Shown here in pieces: positions 37,390-45,806 of a stretch of DNA of 64,000 nucleotides; position 1 is the stretch's first letter; each line of letters begins with the position of its first letter. Origin of the DNA: Hoeflea sp. YIM 152468 (GTDB lineage: Bacteria > Pseudomonadota > Alphaproteobacteria > Rhizobiales > Rhizobiaceae). The stretch covers positions 62,001 through 126,000 of the forward strand of contig NZ_JARGET010000038.1 of NCBI RefSeq assembly GCF_029210485.1, in the 5' to 3' direction. The notes under the pieces were generated by a model. It saw only the letters and a list, made by a program, of their open reading frames with translations. It did no database searches and was not told where the DNA came from. Position numbers and translations under genes: made by a program.

Positions 37390-37800
37390 CATAACTTCCG
37401 CGACATTTCGAGTCAAATACTTTCTCTTTCAGCAGAATGTTTCGGAATTACAAGTGTTCTGGACCAACAAATGATCAATGGTGACAAGCCCTGCGTTCGC
37501 CAACCCTGACCTTCAGGCGAGTTGTTTCGTCATGAGACAAGCGGAACAGAAATCTGGCCGGCGCCACTGCGCCGAAACCCCGCCGCGGGCCATTCCCGGA
37601 GCGCCAAGACTTGCTTGACTTCGTATCATGCAAGTTCACTTTGCGCCGATCGATCACAAGCAGCCACTTCCATCTTGCCAGCCAACTGGTATACTGATCC
37701 TGCCGATTGGAACTGCGAACCATTGCAACCAGTTACCAACCGATCGCTATTGGTTGCAGCCGTTCCGGATGTGACGTCGCGACAGGAGCAAGAACAGCCG
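37390..37800. other. Divergent intergenic region between two GntR genes
   Basis: About 410 bases with no supported gene. It holds an ACTGGTATACTG element near 37685-37696, similar to FCD-type GntR sites, and an inverted repeat at 37724-37758. Promoters of both regulators are expected here but no hexamers stand out. Confidence 0.55.
37724..37758. promoter_or_regulatory. Inverted repeat upstream of second GntR gene
   Basis: TGCAACCA (37724-37731) and TGGTTGCA (37751-37758) are exact inverted arms 19 bases apart, centred about 60 bases before the ATG. It may be two half-sites bound by a dimer, probably the GntR protein itself. Confidence 0.45.
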
Positions 37801-38514
37801 ATGGACCACTCAGGACCGATTATTCGACGCAAGCTTTCCGATGAGGTTCTCGACAGACTCAAGCGTCTCATCACCGACGGCGAGCTCCAGCCAGGCGACG
37901 ACATGCCGTCCGAGCGTGAACTGATGGTTCGCTTCGAGGTCGGTCGCCCGGCAATCCGTGAAGCCATGCAGGCGCTTGCAAGCATGGGGCTGGTGGCGAT
38001 TTCCCACGGCGAACGCGCCAAGGTGCTCAAACTGTCGGCAAGATCGATCATCAACCAGGTCGATGCGACAGCGAAAATGATGCTCGCGTCTTCCAAGGAT
38101 TCCCTCGAGCATCTCAAAAATGCCCGGATTTTTTTTGAACGCGGCATGGTGAGGGAAGCCGCCGAGAAAGCATCTCACGAAGATGTCGAACGGTTGCGCG
38201 AAATCGTCGCCCGGCAACGGCTGGCCCTGGGCGATGCCGAAGCCTTTATTTCAGCCGACATGCTGCTTCATACGCAGATTGCCGTCATTTCCCGCAACCC
38301 GATCTACATCGCCTTCAGCGAGGCGATGCTGAGCTGGCTCAAGGAGTACCATACCGAAATGCTGATCTGGACCGGCAAGGAAAGCACCACACTGGCAGAG
38401 CATGAAGAGATTATCGAGTGCATTGCAGCCCATGATGCCGAGGCGGCGGAAAAAGCTATGATCCAGCATCTGGAGCGGTCCCGCGCGCTTTACATGCAAA
38501 AAGCGGCGTCGTGA
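37801..38514 (+). CDS. GntR-family regulator, FCD subfamily (NanR-like)
   Basis: 237 residues from ATG 37801 (GGAGCAAGAACAGCCG upstream provides a ribosome site). The winged helix is LSDEVLDRLKRLITDGELQP and PSERELMVRFEVGRPAIREA; FCD domain follows with LHTQIAVIS and EHEEIIECI. It resembles NanR-type regulators of sugar-acid genes. It is followed by an aldo/keto reductase gene on the same strand and is divergent from the other GntR gene. Confidence 0.87.
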   Translation: MDHSGPIIRRKLSDEVLDRLKRLITDGELQPGDDMPSERELMVRFEVGRPAIREAMQALASMGLVAISHGERAKVLKLSARSIINQVDATAKMMLASSKDSLEHLKNARIFFERGMVREAAEKASHEDVERLREIVARQRLALGDAEAFISADMLLHTQIAVISRNPIYIAFSEAMLSWLKEYHTEMLIWTGKESTTLAEHEEIIECIAAHDAEAAEKAMIQHLERSRALYMQKAAS

Positions 38515-38687
38515 AAGGAACCTCTTCGCTCCACGATTGCGATATGACCGCGGCGGCTGGGGTCATGCAATATCTCCGGTGACGAGACAATCCTGTCAAA
38601 AAAAAGTGGCGGCCGAGACCTGCATTTGCGCAAACGACGAGCGGCTCCCGGCGCTGACAAGGCAACCCCCTCCCAGAAAGTCAACCG

Positions 38688-39620
38688 ATGAAGTGCATTG
38701 AGACGAAGAATGGAACGCCTGTTTCGCGACTGGGATTTGGAGCCATGCAATTTGGCCGGACCGCGGATGAAAACGACGCGCGCGAGATGTTTGAGGCCTG
38801 CATTGGTGCCGGGATCAATCTCTTCGACACGGCTTACAGCTATACGGGCGGCGCCTCCGAGCAAATGCTGGGCAAACTGGCCGCCCCGATGGCCGATGAT
38901 GTCCTCGTCGCCACGAAGGCACCGAATGACCGCCCCGCGTCGTCAGACAATCTGCGGGCTTCCCATGAGCTAAGCTGCAAACGGTTGGGGGTCGACTGTA
39001 TCGATATCTACTATCTGCATCGGTTCGACCCCGAAACGGAGTTGGAGGAGACCTTTGGCACCCTGGCCGAGATGCAGTCTCGGGGCCTGATCCGCCACAT
39101 CGGGGTGTCCAATTTCGCGGCGTGGCAAATCATGAAGGCACAGGCAGTTTGTGCGACATTCGACACGCAGATCGACGTTTGCCAACCGATGTACAATCTT
39201 GTCAAACGGCAGGCAGAGGCCGAGATTCTGCCGGCCTGTGAAGATCAGGGCATCTCCGTCTGCCCCTATTCACCGCTGGGCGGCGGGTTGCTGACCGGCA
39301 AATACGCAGATGGGGCGGCGGGCCGGCTTAAAGATGATCGCACCTATGCGGCGCGCTATGCACAGTCGTGGATGCACGAAGCCGCCCGCGAGCTGCGCCA
39401 TCTGTCGGAACGTCTGGCGATCCCCGCTGCGACGCTCGCCGTGGCATGGGTGGCCCGGCATCCGGCGGTCACCTCGACGTTGATCTCCGCCCGCAATGCA
39501 TCTCAATTGCAGCCGTCGCTGGATGCGATCGATTTCGAATTGTCGGACGATCTCCATGCGCAGGTCACCCGGCTCAGCCCCACTCCGGCGCCTGCAACCG
39601 ACCGGTCGGAAGAAGCCTGA
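38688..39620 (+). CDS. Aldo/keto reductase
   Basis: 310 residues, AKR TIM-barrel. The catalytic Asp-Tyr pair is in FDTAYSY (about residue 45-51), Lys in VATKAP and His in YYLHRFD. The C-terminal cofactor region includes LISARNASQL. It is NADPH-dependent and acts on aldehydes or sugars; the substrate is unknown. It lies 173 bases after the GntR gene and is convergent with the otnC/otnK operon. Confidence 0.88.
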   Translation: MKCIETKNGTPVSRLGFGAMQFGRTADENDAREMFEACIGAGINLFDTAYSYTGGASEQMLGKLAAPMADDVLVATKAPNDRPASSDNLRASHELSCKRLGVDCIDIYYLHRFDPETELEETFGTLAEMQSRGLIRHIGVSNFAAWQIMKAQAVCATFDTQIDVCQPMYNLVKRQAEAEILPACEDQGISVCPYSPLGGGLLTGKYADGAAGRLKDDRTYAARYAQSWMHEAARELRHLSERLAIPAATLAVAWVARHPAVTSTLISARNASQLQPSLDAIDFELSDDLHAQVTRLSPTPAPATDRSEEA

Positions 39621-39818
39621 CCAAGACCACTGCATGTCGCGCCATGCGCATCCTGTTCGTGGCTCGTGGAAGCCAGACGTTCCACCAAAAGGGTGCGGCA
39701 ACACCGCAATGCCGGGCGCAGCACTGCTGTGACACAATGGACAATCCGGTGGCGCGTTTGGGCAACCGCGCCTTGGATCGCCGCCCTGAACGGAACGTCG
39801 CTGTCCTGAAACAGATCC

Positions 39819-40463
39819 CTACCAGTCTACGTCGAATGTCTTAACGAGGCCGCCGAGCTGTGCTTCCGTCAACAGGTGTGGCGACAGACCGCGACACAGC
39901 AGGGTGAGCTTGGCGGCCTCCTCCAGTTCCTCCATGGCATAGACTGCGGCATCGAGATCCTTGCCGCAGACGACCGGCCCGTGATTGGCCAGCAGCACGG
40001 CAGACCGTTTGCCAAGCAGGCCGCGCACGGCGTCACCCATGGCCGGATCGCCGGGCATGAAATAGGGCAGCAGCTTGACGCGCCCCAGCTTCATGACGCT
40101 GTAGGCAGTGATCGGCGGCAGCACGTTTTCCGGATCGGTTTCGGGCAGCACCGACAACACCACCGAGTAACACGAATGCAGGTGCACGACGGCGCCGGCG
40201 CCATGCCGGGTGTCGTAAAAAGCGCTGTGCAGCGGCACTTCCTTGGTCGGCGGGTCTCCACTGATCAATCGGCCTGACGCATCCAGCAGGCTGATCCGCG
40301 CCGGATCGATGAATCCCATGCTGGCCCCGGTTGGCGTGACCAGAACGCGGCCATCGGAAAGCCGCGCGGAAATATTGCCGGACGAACCGTTTGTCAGACC
40401 GCGCTCAAAAATCGACTTTGCCCATCTGGCGATATCGTCGCGGATCCGGGTTTCCTCAGTCAT
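39819..40463 (-). CDS. otnC: 3-oxo-tetronate 4-phosphate decarboxylase-like class II aldolase
   Basis: 214 residues of the class II aldolase/adducin fold. NGSSGNISARL binds phosphate, HLHSCYSV and the later ANHG supply zinc-binding His. OtnC decarboxylates 3-oxo-tetronate 4-phosphate to dihydroxyacetone phosphate in threonate/erythronate pathways. Its start overlaps the stop of the DUF1537 kinase gene by four bases, the pairing expected for OtnK/OtnC. Confidence 0.85.
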   Translation of the reverse strand: MTEETRIRDDIARWAKSIFERGLTNGSSGNISARLSDGRVLVTPTGASMGFIDPARISLLDASGRLISGDPPTKEVPLHSAFYDTRHGAGAVVHLHSCYSVVLSVLPETDPENVLPPITAYSVMKLGRVKLLPYFMPGDPAMGDAVRGLLGKRSAVLLANHGPVVCGKDLDAAVYAMEELEEAAKLTLLCRGLSPHLLTEAQLGGLVKTFDVDW

Positions 40464-41689
40464 CGGTCCTCCGAGAGCATCTTGATGGCATGGGCGAAAA
40501 AATTCTCATCGCCGAAATTGCCGGACTTGAGCGCGATCACCAGCGCGCGGTCATCCACACGCAAGGCCGGCACGCCGGGCGCGATCCGTGTGCCGACGGT
40601 CAATTGGCGGGCTCCCAACCCGGCGACGACGGCACCTGAGGTTTCGCCGCCGGCGGACACGATCTGAGATATTCCGCGACGAGACAGTTCTGCAGCGAGT
40701 TCGCGAAACAAGCCCTCGATCCGGTCTGCGACAATCGTCTGACCGTATTTCTGTTGCGCGGCCTTGACCGTTTCGGGGTCCGCCGACGAGTAGACCAGTG
40801 GCGCCTTGTGCGCCTCGGCCATCACCCAGTCAGCGACGCTTTCGGCGCTGTGCTTACCCGCCATCACGGCATCGGCTGTCAGTTCCAGAGATGGCGCGAC
40901 TTTGCTGTATGCGGCGATCTGCGCCCGCGTCGCCACCGAACAGGATCCCGACAGGACTGCCCCCTTGCCGGGATGACCGGTCCAGGGGGGAGATGCAGAG
41001 CGAAACCCGAAATTCCCGGGCAGGCCGAGCGCGATACCGGAACCGCCACACAGCAATTTGCGGTGTTTTGCAGCAGCGCCGATGGTCACAAGATCATCAT
41101 CCTCGATCGCATCCACAATGAACATTGCCTTGCCGGAGGTCAGCATTTCGGCGACTGCGCCCGTCCCCCTGGCAACGACCTGGGCCGGCACATGCGCCAC
41201 CGGCCACCGGGTTTGCCGGGCGAGAACGCGGCGCAGATCAGACTCACGCATCGGGGTGAGCGGATGGTTCTGCATGCCGCTCTCACTGAGCAATCTGTCG
41301 CCCACGAACAGATGGCCCTGATATACGCTGCGGCCATTTTCCGGGAAGGCCGGGCAAACGATGACAGCGGTCTCGCCGAGCCGTTCGGCGAGTGCCTCGG
41401 TGACTTGCCCGATATTGCCCTGATCGGTGGAGTCGAACGTGGAGCAGACCTTGAAGATGATCTGTTCAGCGCCCTGCCCTGTGAGCCAGTCGCACGCCTG
41501 CAACGATTGGCGGATTGCCTGTTCGAGCGGCGCGGTGCGCGATTTGAGTGAAATCACCGCGGCATCGCAACCGGTGACCGGATGTTCCGGCAGGCCGGCC
41601 AGAAGCAGGGTTTTCATGCCGGCTTCGGCAAGCGTCAGCGCAATGTCCGAGGCGCCGGTAAAATCATCCGCAATCACGCCGATCTTCAC
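40460..41689 (-). CDS. otnK: 3-oxo-tetronate kinase (DUF1537 family)
   Basis: 409 residues. N-terminal MKIGVIADDFTGASDIALTL is the DUF1537 signature; the C-terminal nucleotide-binding part has VLSGSCSVATR and SAGGETSGAVV. It phosphorylates 3-oxo-tetronate at O4 before OtnC acts. It overlaps both neighbours by four bases, so translation with the upstream hydrolase gene is coupled. D-threonate kinases and other acid sugar kinases share the family, but the OtnC partner favours OtnK. Confidence 0.87.
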   Translation of the reverse strand: MKIGVIADDFTGASDIALTLAEAGMKTLLLAGLPEHPVTGCDAAVISLKSRTAPLEQAIRQSLQACDWLTGQGAEQIIFKVCSTFDSTDQGNIGQVTEALAERLGETAVIVCPAFPENGRSVYQGHLFVGDRLLSESGMQNHPLTPMRESDLRRVLARQTRWPVAHVPAQVVARGTGAVAEMLTSGKAMFIVDAIEDDDLVTIGAAAKHRKLLCGGSGIALGLPGNFGFRSASPPWTGHPGKGAVLSGSCSVATRAQIAAYSKVAPSLELTADAVMAGKHSAESVADWVMAEAHKAPLVYSSADPETVKAAQQKYGQTIVADRIEGLFRELAAELSRRGISQIVSAGGETSGAVVAGLGARQLTVGTRIAPGVPALRVDDRALVIALKSGNFGDENFFAHAIKMLSEDR

Positions 41690-42480
41690 AGTCTGAATTC
41701 CTTTGTCGGTCCGGTGTCGAGCCGCACGGCATAGTCCGGCCCGGCCGACTCGAAAAGATTCATCACCAGAGGATCGTGGCCGGGAACAATCAGGCTGCGA
41801 TCGCTGGCAAGCGCGGATATCCGATCGAACCCATCAAGCATGTTTTGCAGATCAACCACGATCGGAAACGGCTTTCTGGCAAACACGTTTTCATAATAAT
41901 GCGCGGCGTCAGACGCCAGACAGAGCCACCCGGACATTGTGCGCACCCGGACGGCTTGAAGCCCGCGCGAATGGCCGCCGATGCAATGCACCGTCACCCC
42001 ATCGGCGACTTCCCCATCGCCATCATGGAACATCACACGACCGGAATAGACCCGCCGGACCATCTCGCAGACATGATCGGCGGAAAACGGCATCCGCAGC
42101 GTATCGTGACACATGCAGGGCCCGGTGGCGTATGCCATTTCGGCGGATTGCAGATGAATGGTGGCATTGGGAAACTGGTTGAGACCACCGGCATGATCGT
42201 AATGCAGATGGGTGACGATCAGGGTGGTGATGTCTTCCGGCTTGAGGCCGATCCCCTGCAAGGCGGCTGCCGGCTCCCGGATAATCGGCCGATCCCGGTG
42301 CCGCGCTTCAGCTTCGTCATAGCCGGTATCGACCACAATGACCTGGTCACCGCATTTGAGCACCCAGATGAAATAATCCATCGCATGCGGCTGGTCATGA
42401 TTGTCGTCGAAGAGGAAGCTGTCCTTGCGCGTCCGCGAATTGCGGTCGGCATATTTGAGGGCGTAGACTTCCCAGATCAT
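41686..42480 (-). CDS. Metallo-beta-lactamase-fold hydrolase, AHL-lactonase-like
   Basis: 264 residues from ATG 42480, which overlaps the ABM gene stop (ATGA). The zinc motif THLHYDHAGG gives His91, His93, Asp95 and His96; further ligands lie in GGHSRG and DAAHYY, then VPGHDP. It resembles N-acyl-homoserine lactonases (AttM/AiiB). In this operon with sugar-acid kinase and decarboxylase the likely role is opening a sugar lactone, which is inference. Quorum quenching is the alternative. Confidence 0.83.
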   Translation of the reverse strand: MIWEVYALKYADRNSRTRKDSFLFDDNHDQPHAMDYFIWVLKCGDQVIVVDTGYDEAEARHRDRPIIREPAAALQGIGLKPEDITTLIVTHLHYDHAGGLNQFPNATIHLQSAEMAYATGPCMCHDTLRMPFSADHVCEMVRRVYSGRVMFHDGDGEVADGVTVHCIGGHSRGLQAVRVRTMSGWLCLASDAAHYYENVFARKPFPIVVDLQNMLDGFDRISALASDRSLIVPGHDPLVMNLFESAGPDYAVRLDTGPTKEFRL

Positions 42481-42767
42481 TGATGCACGCGGGCGAAGGT
42501 GCGCACGTCCTTGGACTCGATCATTTGCGAAACGGCGGCGTCGAACTTCTTGAAATGGGGCGTCTGCCTGTGTGCATCGAAGCCGGCAAGATCTGAGTAG
42601 ATCTCGTAGAGGAAAACACTGTCGGGCTGCGCCGCATCGGTGCAGACATCGAACTGATGGCAAGCGGGCTCATCGCGCAGCGAGGCCTGAGCATTTTCGA
42701 GCATCAGCGGCATGAACTCGTTGATCATGCCGGCCTTTATCTTGAACGTGACAACAACAGCAAACAT
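42477..42767 (-). CDS. Antibiotic-biosynthesis-monooxygenase (ABM) domain protein, YgiN-like
   Basis: 96 residues from ATG 42765-42767 (GTGAGG ribosome site), chosen because the product is a complete ABM ferredoxin-like dimer domain: VTFKIKAG at the start, ACHQFDVCTDAAQPDSVFLYE in pieces around residue 36-55, and HFKKFDAAV near the end. Members act as quinol monooxygenases, isomerases or have unknown roles. It sits between TRAP permease and hydrolase genes with overlap downstream. Confidence 0.82.
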   Translation of the reverse strand: MFAVVVTFKIKAGMINEFMPLMLENAQASLRDEPACHQFDVCTDAAQPDSVFLYEIYSDLAGFDAHRQTPHFKKFDAAVSQMIESKDVRTFARVHQ

Positions 42768-42778
42768 ACCAACCTCAC

Positions 42779-44062
42779 TTAACGAAACAGATAGACCAAT
42801 GTCATCGACACGGCGGGAACATAGGTGACCAGCAACAGCGCGCCGATGGCGGCAAAGTACAGCATGCCCATTCTGCGCGCGATGGAAAGCACCCCGACGC
42901 CGGAGATGCGCGAGGCGACATAGAGGGTGGCTCCGACCGGCGGAGTAAACAACCCGACCGCCACATTGCAGGTCATGATCACGCCCAGATGCACCGGATC
43001 GATGCCGAAGGCCTGCGCGGTCGGCAGGAACAGCGGCGCGGTCAACAGGATCGCCGGCACGGGATCGAGAACCAGGCCGAGGATCAGCAGCACCAGATTG
43101 ACCAGGATGAGAAAGACCCAGGGGCTTGATGACAGGTCCTGCACAAAGGCAACCAGCACCTGCGGCATCTGCTCGAGCGTGATCAACCAGCCGAGAACCG
43201 TGGTCGCGCCGATCACCACCATCACCGTGGCACTGGTGACAAAGGCATCGACCATCAATTGCGGCAGGTCCTTGATCCGGAAATCCCGGTAGACGAAGAT
43301 CGTGACCACCAGCCCGTAGACCACGGCCAGCGCAGCCGCTTCGGTGGGGGTGACCCAGCCGCTGAAAATTCCACCGAGAATGAGGATCGGCATGAACAGT
43401 GCGGGTGCGGTGCCGACAAACGAACTCCACAGTTCCGCCCGTGTGGTGGTGCGGCCACCAGGATCGCAGCCGGTTGATTTGCCGACATAATAGCAGACCA
43501 GCATGAAGGCGAGGCCGAAGATGATGCCAGGAATCGTTCCGGCCAGAAACAGATCGGCCACCGAGACATTGCCGACAAATCCGTAGATCAGCATCGGGAT
43601 CGATGGCGGGATGATGATGCCGATGGTCCCGGCGGCAGCGACCAGCCCGGCGGCAAACGCCTTGTCATAGCCTTCCTTGGCCATGTTCTTGATCATCACC
43701 GAACCGATTGCGGCGCTGTCGGCAATCGCCGACCCGGAGATGCCGCCGAAGATCATCGAAGCGCCGACCACCACCATGCCCAGCCCGCCCGGCATGAAGC
43801 CGAAGGCCGCCCTGGCGAAGCCGATGATGCGCATGCCGACACCGCCGCGGCTCATCAGTTCACCCGCCACGATGAACAGCGGAATGGCGAGAAAATGGTT
43901 GGGTTCGACCCCGCCGATGAAATTGAGATAGAGCGCCTGCAGCGGATAGCCCAAATCAAACACGATGATCGGCAGAACGGCTGTGATCAGGATCGCCCAG
44001 ACCAGCGGCACGCCGACAAACACGGTGACGAGAAACACCGCGACAACGAAAAGCAGGATCAC
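42779..44062 (-). CDS. TRAP transporter large permease (DctM)
   Basis: 427 residues, standard length, about 12 membrane segments. Motifs GTIGIIIPPSIPMLIYG and LGLVLDPVPAILL are typical. Its start overlaps the small permease stop by four bases. It imports the acid or sugar acid used by the following enzymes. Confidence 0.93.
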   Translation of the reverse strand: MILLFVVAVFLVTVFVGVPLVWAILITAVLPIIVFDLGYPLQALYLNFIGGVEPNHFLAIPLFIVAGELMSRGGVGMRIIGFARAAFGFMPGGLGMVVVGASMIFGGISGSAIADSAAIGSVMIKNMAKEGYDKAFAAGLVAAAGTIGIIIPPSIPMLIYGFVGNVSVADLFLAGTIPGIIFGLAFMLVCYYVGKSTGCDPGGRTTTRAELWSSFVGTAPALFMPILILGGIFSGWVTPTEAAALAVVYGLVVTIFVYRDFRIKDLPQLMVDAFVTSATVMVVIGATTVLGWLITLEQMPQVLVAFVQDLSSSPWVFLILVNLVLLILGLVLDPVPAILLTAPLFLPTAQAFGIDPVHLGVIMTCNVAVGLFTPPVGATLYVASRISGVGVLSIARRMGMLYFAAIGALLLVTYVPAVSMTLVYLFR

Positions 44063-44607
44063 AGCACGGCTCCCGTATCGGCGCCATCGACATGGTGGGC
44101 AACCGTCAGGCCATCGCCCCCCGGTGGCGAACGCCAGTCATGCACCATGTTGAAGGTATGGAAAATCAGCGACAGCGCGATGCCCACAGGCATCGAGGCA
44201 TAAAGAAAACCGACCGGCCAATACAGCACCGTCGTCCGCTGCGCCCAGGTATGGCTAGAGATCGAATAGCCCTCGACAATCAGGCTCAGCATCATCACCA
44301 GCACAATGAAATTGATCGCAGCGGAGAGGAAGCGGTGGAGTGCTTTTGGCACGAACAGCTCGACGATCTCGGTGACGCGCATATGTGCGCCGCGGGCGAT
44401 TGCCGCTGCACAGCCGAGAAAGGTCGTCCAGAGCAGAAGGAAGGCGGTGACTTCCAGCGACCAGGCAAGATCAAATCCCGCCGCGCCCCTAAGTGTTGCG
44501 TTGACAAAAACAAGCGTCACGATTGATAGACCGCCAAGCACCAGACACAGATCGATCAAGCGACTTATAACCCGTAATGCAAGCGGATAGATTGCCCTGT
44601 AATCCAT
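44059..44607 (-). CDS. TRAP transporter small permease (DctQ)
   Basis: 182 residues with four membrane helices; the conserved core is WSLEVTAFLLLWTTFLGCAA followed by RGAHMRV. It works with the DctM protein encoded next. It lies 67 bases after the binding-protein gene across a stem-loop. Confidence 0.9.
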   Translation of the reverse strand: MDYRAIYPLALRVISRLIDLCLVLGGLSIVTLVFVNATLRGAAGFDLAWSLEVTAFLLLWTTFLGCAAAIARGAHMRVTEIVELFVPKALHRFLSAAINFIVLVMMLSLIVEGYSISSHTWAQRTTVLYWPVGFLYASMPVGIALSLIFHTFNMVHDWRSPPGGDGLTVAHHVDGADTGAVL

Positions 44608-44625
44608 GCCAAAGTCCCAGACAAA

Positions 44626-44652
44626 GGATCAGGACCGCGACGGTCCTGATCC
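44626..44652 (-). promoter_or_regulatory. Stem-loop between TRAP binding-protein and permease genes
   Basis: GGATCAGGACCG (44626-44637) and CGGTCCTGATCC (44641-44652) form a perfect 12-bp stem with a 3-base loop. On the minus strand only TTTGTC follows, so termination would be partial. Likely sets more DctP than DctQM. Confidence 0.65.
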
Positions 44653-44674
44653 CGGGTTTACGATTAACGAAAGC

Positions 44675-45679
44675 CTATTTCGCCGGCATCATCTCACGGA
44701 TCTTGGCGGCATCGGCCAGCACCTTGTCAACGGCTTCCGCGCCATAGACACCGCGCGCCTGGTCATAGACGGATGCGACGGCTTCCCGGAACGGCCCAAT
44801 CTCGGGCGTCGACACCTTGGCGCCCTCTGCAGTCATTTCCTCAAGCTGCGCATTGACCGAGTTCTTGACCAAGTCGCGGCTGAAGGCAGAGGATTCGGCT
44901 GCGGCTTTCCTGACCGCTTCCTTGTCGGCGTCCGAAAAGGCCTGCCAGGTCTTCTCCGAAATCGTCAACGGCAACGGGCTGTAGACATGCCGGGTCAGCG
45001 TGATGTGGGGCGCGACCTCGTAGAAGCGGAGCGACTTGATCGTATCAACCGGATTCTCCTGACCATCGACGGTGCCCTGCTGGATCGCAAGATACACGTC
45101 GGTGATCGGCATCACCACGGTCTGAAAGCCGACCGCTTCCATGGTCCAACGGATCATGTCGTTGGGAAACACGCGCATTTTCTTGCCTGCCGCATCGGCC
45201 GGAGATGTCAGCGGATCTTTGGTGGTGTAACTGCGGAACCCCGCCTCCCAAGTGGCCAGCACCCGGAAACCAACTTCAGGCAGCTTGTCGAATTCGCCCC
45301 TGAGCCATTCGGAATTATCATAGAATTCCCAGCCCTGCTCGTAGGTGTCGACCAGGAACGGCATTGCGGTGAGATTGAGGGTGGTCAGGTGAGTGGCGTA
45401 GGATCCGGTCGCAGAGACGGTGAAATCGACACCGCCAAGCTGCAGTTGCTCGATCGCCTTCGGGTCGTTGGCAAGCTGGCCAGCAGGGAATATGCGAATC
45501 TCGTAGCGGCCCTCGGTATATTCCTTCACCTTCTCGGCAAAAACCTCGGCAGCCGCCTGCCGGGATCCGCCAGGATTGTCGGTGTGGCTGAACTTCAGGA
45601 CCGTTTGGGCATTGGCGCCGGCCCCCAGCGCGCCCATTAGCGCGGTTGTCACGGTCAACGTCTTGAGCAGAGTGTTCAT
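44675..45679 (-). CDS. TRAP transporter substrate-binding protein (DctP)
   Basis: 334 residues. Sec signal MNTLLKTLTVTTALMGALGA with cleavage near ANA-QTV (about 24). Mature part: LKFSHTDNPGG at the start, AGKKMRVFPND with the substrate-binding arginine, and QQGTVDGQENPVDTI, all characteristic of DctP proteins. GGGAGGA precedes the ATG. It is divergent from the isopropylmalate-dehydrogenase-like gene. Confidence 0.93.
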   Translation of the reverse strand: MNTLLKTLTVTTALMGALGAGANAQTVLKFSHTDNPGGSRQAAAEVFAEKVKEYTEGRYEIRIFPAGQLANDPKAIEQLQLGGVDFTVSATGSYATHLTTLNLTAMPFLVDTYEQGWEFYDNSEWLRGEFDKLPEVGFRVLATWEAGFRSYTTKDPLTSPADAAGKKMRVFPNDMIRWTMEAVGFQTVVMPITDVYLAIQQGTVDGQENPVDTIKSLRFYEVAPHITLTRHVYSPLPLTISEKTWQAFSDADKEAVRKAAAESSAFSRDLVKNSVNAQLEEMTAEGAKVSTPEIGPFREAVASVYDQARGVYGAEAVDKVLADAAKIREMMPAK

Positions 45680-45716
45680 ATTGTCCTCCCAGGCAAAAAA
45701 TCAGTGTTGCAATTAT

Positions 45717-45732
45717 TTAACGTATACATTAA
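45717..45732. promoter_or_regulatory. Operator-like palindrome in divergent dctP / dehydrogenase gap
   Basis: TTAACGTATACATTAA is a near-perfect 16-base palindrome centred on GTATAC, 38 bases before dctP and 75 before the dehydrogenase. The GTATAC core matches FCD-type GntR sites; the GntR gene at 47922 in the divergent operon is the obvious candidate regulator. Confidence 0.6.
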
Positions 45733-45806
45733 CAAATTCATTGTCAAATTCGTTTTGCGGACAAATCCGGTGTTTTCAGCATCGGTCGATCACTCAGGGG
45801 AAACTT

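Noticed and set aside
42768-43430. Long N-terminal extension of the ABM frame into the dctM gene
   Set aside because: The extension is low-complexity shadow sequence; the ABM domain is complete from 42767 with its own ribosome site.
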